Origin: CAVQBP01 sp963848195
Lineage (GTDB): Bacteria > Bacteroidota > Ignavibacteria > Ignavibacteriales > Ignavibacteriaceae
Reading direction: 5' to 3'
NCBI GenBank assembly: GCA_963848195.1
Contig: CAWKCY010000020.1
Span: 62,001-126,000, forward strand
DNA length: 64,000 bases
Shown here: positions 60,645 to 64,000 of the stretch, piece by piece
Layout of the letters: each line of letters opens with the position of its first letter
Numbering within the stretch: position 1 is the stretch's first letter
The notes under the pieces: model-generated
Seen by the model: only the letters and a program-made list of their open reading frames with translations
The model's database searches: none
What the model was told of the DNA's origin: nothing
Program-made: the position numbers and the translations under genes

Positions 60645-60755
60645 ATGGGATTAAATACCGGAGGAATAATTTTTATGACCATAGCATGGGTATTGATTAT
60701 TGCTCTAACTTCATTCTGCTTTTACCGTGTCTTTAAATCCGAAAGGAAAAAATAA
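60645..60755 (+). CDS. 36-residue single-helix membrane microprotein
   Basis: ATG at 60645 gives MGLNTGGIIFMTIAWVLIIA followed by LTSFCFYRVFKSERKK and TAA. One transmembrane helix (about 7-28) and a basic cytoplasmic tail fit a small regulatory or transporter-accessory subunit. GGAG 5 bases before the ATG and a strong terminator right after support expression. It resembles in style the small accessory subunits of symporters (MetS-like), but no large partner is adjacent and a family match is not proven. Confidence 0.6.
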   Translation: MGLNTGGIIFMTIAWVLIIALTSFCFYRVFKSERKK

Positions 60756-60780
60756 TACCGTTTTGCAATTGATAGATCCA

Positions 60781-60815
60781 AACCTCCGGGGTTTAAGAAA
60801 ACCTCGGAGGTTTTT
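60781..60815. terminator. Strong terminator between microprotein and pfk
   Basis: AACCTCCG/CGGAGGTT outer arms continue through a G-T pair into GGTTT/AAACC, giving a 14-bp stem with an AAGA loop and a TTTTT tail at 60811-60815. It can serve the plus-strand microprotein and the convergent pfk gene. Confidence 0.85.
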
Positions 60816-60828
60816 CTCATTAATAATG

Positions 60829-62217
60829 TTAAATTCTTGGAATTAATTCTCCGCCGTTTTCATTATTCTCATCATTTGATGCAGGTTTCTTGGCCATGTA
60901 AGCAGTATTTGATTCAGTTCCTTCCAATTTAATTTTACCTTCCTTTAAATTTTTATACAGAAGGTCTTGTTCTATTAAATAGAAGAATTTATTCCTGAAT
61001 TCTTCCAACGAAATTCCGCATGTAGCCGCGTACTTAGCTAACTCGTGCGGATCATCAAAATCTGATTGGCTTAACCTCAGCATATATCTTCGGGCAATGT
61101 AGAAAGATTCTGATGCCGGGTCAACCATCCGGACGCGTGTTCTGCCTGTATTAGGATCAAGTATCTCCTTGAAATAAAGCGGAACGAAATGACCTCCCTG
61201 TATTGAAACCATTGCACCGCTTCCGCCATTAATCATAAATTGCGAAGCAGCAAATCCTAAATCCCTGGTATATTCCATATCAAAAGGTATAGGGTCCGCA
61301 CAACGAAGTTCATATCCAATATTTTTTGCGACTATAGTTGACTTGAGTCCGTATTCTTTTAACCTCTCCTGCACATGATATTTTAATATCTCGCCAAAAT
61401 TAATTTCAGCTAATCGAATATTGTCATGTGCATCTCTTTCAATATTTATAAGTGATTCCATTTCTTTTGGATCAAGATGTTCAACCAATCCTTCTGCTAA
61501 AACAGCTACTCCGTCTGTCCTTCCATAACTCATTCTTTTGATAATTGCACCGACTAAAATATCGACCATGTGAGAAAGCTTTATTGTCTTTCCCGGAAAC
61601 TCCTCCGGAATTAATGTTAATGTAGCCCCCGCTGCTTTACCGATACCTAAAGCAAGATGGCCTGCTTTACGTCCCATTGATATAATAAAATACCATCTTG
61701 AAGTTGTTTGCGCATCAACCATTAAATTTTTAACTACTTCAACACCAATGTGTCTGGCTGTTTGAAATCCGAATGTAGGTATGCCGTGAGGCAAATCCAG
61801 ATCATTATCTATTGTTTTGGGAACATGAACTACTTTTATTCTACCGGCTGCCATTTCATCTACTTTCAAAGCACTGAATGCAGTGTCATCTCCCCCTATA
61901 GTAATTAATTTATCAACATTTAATCTTAACAAAGAAGTAACTGTATTTTCCAGATGCTTTTTATCTTTTGTCGGATTACTTCTGGAAATACCTATATAAG
62001 ATCCGCCTCTGAAATGAATTCGGCTGACATTATGAATAGTAAGTTCTTTTACATGAGAAATATCCCCTTCCATGATCCATTTAAACCCGTCTTTTATGCC
62101 GATAACATCTATGCCTTCAACTATTGCACGTATTGTAGCCGCTCCAATAACACTATTTATTCCCGGCGCCGGACCACCAGCAACTAGGATTGCTAACTTT
62201 TTTGGCGCTATTGACAT
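60829..62217 (-). CDS. 6-Phosphofructokinase with PPi-type active-site residues
   Basis: The 462-residue phosphofructokinase family protein has GGPAPGINSVI near residue 14, RGGSYIGISRS near 70, IGGDDTAF near 107 and PKTIDNDLDLPHG near 133. In this superfamily Gly at the position after GGD and Gly before TIDND favour ATP, while Asp and Lys favour pyrophosphate. Here they are Asp111 and Lys134, so PPi-dependent phosphorylation of fructose 6-phosphate (reversible) is likely. The length and the C-terminal extension match the long PFP-like clades. A clear Shine-Dalgarno (AGGAGTAGGA) precedes the ATG. It follows the helicase gene with 46 bp between. Confidence 0.88.
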   Translation of the reverse strand: MSIAPKKLAILVAGGPAPGINSVIGAATIRAIVEGIDVIGIKDGFKWIMEGDISHVKELTIHNVSRIHFRGGSYIGISRSNPTKDKKHLENTVTSLLRLNVDKLITIGGDDTAFSALKVDEMAAGRIKVVHVPKTIDNDLDLPHGIPTFGFQTARHIGVEVVKNLMVDAQTTSRWYFIISMGRKAGHLALGIGKAAGATLTLIPEEFPGKTIKLSHMVDILVGAIIKRMSYGRTDGVAVLAEGLVEHLDPKEMESLINIERDAHDNIRLAEINFGEILKYHVQERLKEYGLKSTIVAKNIGYELRCADPIPFDMEYTRDLGFAASQFMINGGSGAMVSIQGGHFVPLYFKEILDPNTGRTRVRMVDPASESFYIARRYMLRLSQSDFDDPHELAKYAATCGISLEEFRNKFFYLIEQDLLYKNLKEGKIKLEGTESNTAYMAKKPASNDENNENGGELIPRI

Positions 62218-62263
62218 CTATCCTACTCCTAACTTTTTCAGTTGTTTGATTTTAAATAAATAA

Positions 62264-64000
62264 TTAATTAAGAATTTTTAATTTAGCAAATTTCAGCATC
62301 AATTGCTTTACATTATTCCCTTCAAAAACTACGGTAGCTTTCTGCATTTCTCCTACTCCGGTAACCTGAGTTACTTTCCCCAAACCGAATTTTTCATGCA
62401 TCACCCTGCTTCCCGGTTTCACCAGTTTATTCTCCTGGTCAAAATCTTCATAATCCACACTTTCAAAATATTCATAATACATCTCTTTTTTCGATTTCCG
62501 GTTCGCTTTCCTTCCTATTCCGCCATTTACTTCTTTTAGTAATTCCGGTTTTAGTTCATCAATAAAGCGGGACCTGTTCTGATAAGCAACTTCACCAAAT
62601 CTATATCTTGACCTTGCATGTGAAATGTATACTTTCTGCTTGGCTCTGGTAACTGCTACATAAAAGAGTCTTCTTTCTTCTTCAAGTGAAGCTTCCGCAC
62701 TAAATCTGTTTGAAAGAGGGAAGATATCTTCTTCGCATCCTGAAATAAAAACTACTGGAAACTCCAGACCTTTTGCACTATGAACTGTTAATAAGGTAAC
62801 TGCATTTGCTTCTTCTTCATACAAATCAATATCTGATACAAGTGAGACATCCTCAAGGTATTCTTCAAGTTTTGCCTCTTTATTTGCATTTGAAAATTCA
62901 CTTAGTGCAGACAAGAGTTCATTTATATTTTCCCAGCGCGATATTGATTCGGGTGTATTTTCTTCCTTAAACATTCTTAATACCCCGAGCTCATCTACCA
63001 ATGCCCTGGTAAGTTCCCCTACCGATAATTTATCCTTAAGATCAATATATTTATCAAGGAGTACTTTAAATCCTTTAACGTTCTTCTGAATTCTCTCTTT
63101 AATTTCTATAATTTCAAAAACTCTTTGCATTGTATCGAAAAGGGATATTTCATGCTTTCTTGAAAACATTATCATCCTCTTTATTGTAGTACTCCCTATT
63201 CCACGCTGAGGAAAGTTCATTACTCTTAATAAACTTTCTTCATCACTTCGATTTGCAATTATCCTCAAATATGCAATTATATCTTTTACTTCTTTTCGTT
63301 TATAGAATTCTATCCCGCCGATAATTCTATATGGGATCTTTTCTCTCCTAAAAATATCTTCAAGGGCTCTCGATTGTGCGTTTGTCCGGTAAAGGATTGC
63401 AACATCTTTTAATGATAACTTCTTTTTTGAAATTTCATGTTTAATATATTTTGCTATTTGATATGCCTCATCCTTTTCATCCGAACACTTCAACAGAACC
63501 AATAAATCGCCGTCATTATTCTCAGTCCAGAGCGTTTTAATTATTTGTGCCTTATTGTGCTTAATTACGGAATCCGCCGCAGCTAGTATATTTTTTGTTG
63601 AACGATAATTCTGCTCAAGCTTAAATACTTTATGTTTTGGGAAATCTTTTTCAAAGTCAAGCATATTCTCAAGGTTTGCACCTCTCCAGCTATAAATGCT
63701 TTGAGCATCATCCCCTACTACACAAATCTTCTGCTCCTTCGATACTAACATCTTTATAAGTTCATATTGGGCTTTATTTGTATCCTGAAATTCATCAACT
63801 AGTATATAACTGAATTTTTTCTTGTATTTCTGATGTATTTTCGGATTCTGATTAAACAACTCAATTGGTTTTAAAAGTAAATCTTCAAAATCCATTGAAT
63901 TATTTTCAATAAGCCTCCTCTGATATTCATCGAAAATATCTGCTATTTTTTCATCAGTTGGAGAATTAATATGATTTTTCCTGAATTCGGATGGCATTAT
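62264..64000 (-). CDS. UvrD/PcrA-type ATP-dependent DNA helicase, N-terminus beyond the window
   Basis: The frame is open at the window edge, so 62264-64000 is the 3' part (about 578 residues). Superfamily 1A motifs are present: II DEFQDTN (about 68), III VVGDDAQSIYSWRGA (about 95), IV EQNYRST (about 128), V TVHSAKGLEFPVVFISGCEE (about 423) and VI YVAVTRAKQKVYIS. The Walker A motif I is missing because it lies upstream. The C-terminal end PGSRVMHEKFGLGKVTQVTG matches the PcrA-type Tudor tail. It unwinds 3'-5' duplex DNA in nucleotide-excision and mismatch repair. The Met at 63997 is internal. Confidence 0.95.
   Translation of the reverse strand: MMPSEFRKNHINSPTDEKIADIFDEYQRRLIENNSMDFEDLLLKPIELFNQNPKIHQKYKKKFSYILVDEFQDTNKAQYELIKMLVSKEQKICVVGDDAQSIYSWRGANLENMLDFEKDFPKHKVFKLEQNYRSTKNILAAADSVIKHNKAQIIKTLWTENNDGDLLVLLKCSDEKDEAYQIAKYIKHEISKKKLSLKDVAILYRTNAQSRALEDIFRREKIPYRIIGGIEFYKRKEVKDIIAYLRIIANRSDEESLLRVMNFPQRGIGSTTIKRMIMFSRKHEISLFDTMQRVFEIIEIKERIQKNVKGFKVLLDKYIDLKDKLSVGELTRALVDELGVLRMFKEENTPESISRWENINELLSALSEFSNANKEAKLEEYLEDVSLVSDIDLYEEEANAVTLLTVHSAKGLEFPVVFISGCEEDIFPLSNRFSAEASLEEERRLFYVAVTRAKQKVYISHARSRYRFGEVAYQNRSRFIDELKPELLKEVNGGIGRKANRKSKKEMYYEYFESVDYEDFDQENKLVKPGSRVMHEKFGLGKVTQVTGVGEMQKATVVFEGNNVKQLMLKFAKLKILN

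Noticed and set aside
1..64000. tRNA or rRNA genes
   Set aside because: I looked through the spacers for T-loop-like and anticodon-arm patterns and found none; a tRNAscan/Infernal run would be decisive.

Overview
The window is an AT-rich bacterial chromosome segment. Menaquinone synthesis (menC), an H+- or Na+-coupled complex I arm, a TonB system, DUF481 and TolC outer-membrane proteins, a bacterial alpha-2-macroglobulin and a set of alpha-mannosidases point to a free-living Gram-negative of the Bacteroidota/Ignavibacteriota (Chlorobiota) type. This placement is inferred from gene content; there is no rRNA or tRNA in the window to test it.

Layout. 1-9 kb: the end of a TolC gene, an AAA/DUF4143 ATPase, phenylalanine 4-hydroxylase, a decayed SDR fragment, a DUF1206 membrane protein, menC, a DUF481 porin-like protein, murB, a Nudix hydrolase, recX and a very small protein. 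9.1-9.3 kb: a MITE-like element with perfect 15-bp terminal repeats and a 5-bp direct duplication. 9.5-11.5 kb: a winged-helix protein and TonB. 11.7-22.7 kb: a long minus-strand block, asnS followed by nuoJ-nuoK-nuoL-nuoM-(Na+/H+ antiporter)-(unknown 121 aa)-nuoN-nnr-vanZ, i.e. only the membrane-arm half of complex I with an antiporter built into it. 22.7-27.8 kb: repeat-rich spacers around a PAP2 phosphatase, a CDF-like transporter, a lone response regulator, an unknown protein and a Yip1 protein. 27.9-31.9 kb: divergent ALDH7 and lysine 6-transaminase genes, together lysine to 2-aminoadipate. 32-35 kb: rsmI, an exported thioredoxin and an M24 peptidase among repeats.

35.4-43 kb is the most unusual block: a frameshifted GdhA, a 1001-aa protein that joins two receiver-like domains to the ATP-binding half of PEP synthase/PPDK but lacks the swivelling His and PEP domains, a coupled zinc-ribbon microprotein, and two further glutamate dehydrogenases. 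Next come a CPA2 K+/H+ antiporter with RCK domains and a two-component pair: a cNMP-binding histidine kinase (frameshifted) and a receiver fused to a thioredoxin-reductase-like flavoprotein that lacks redox cysteines. 49.5-54.7 kb holds three consecutive alpha-mannosidases (GH125, frameshifted; GH92; GH47). The window ends with an 1804-aa alpha-2-macroglobulin, a 36-aa membrane microprotein, a phosphofructokinase with PPi-type active-site residues, and the C-terminal part of a UvrD/PcrA helicase.

Two genome-level themes stand out. First, intergenic DNA is full of short palindromic families: an 87-89-bp unit with AAAGATGTCAT ends (three copies), stem-loops whose arms vary but stay complementary, and a GTCATTCTGAAC family. 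Second, three otherwise well-preserved genes carry single-base frameshifts, which may be recent pseudogenes or assembly indels.
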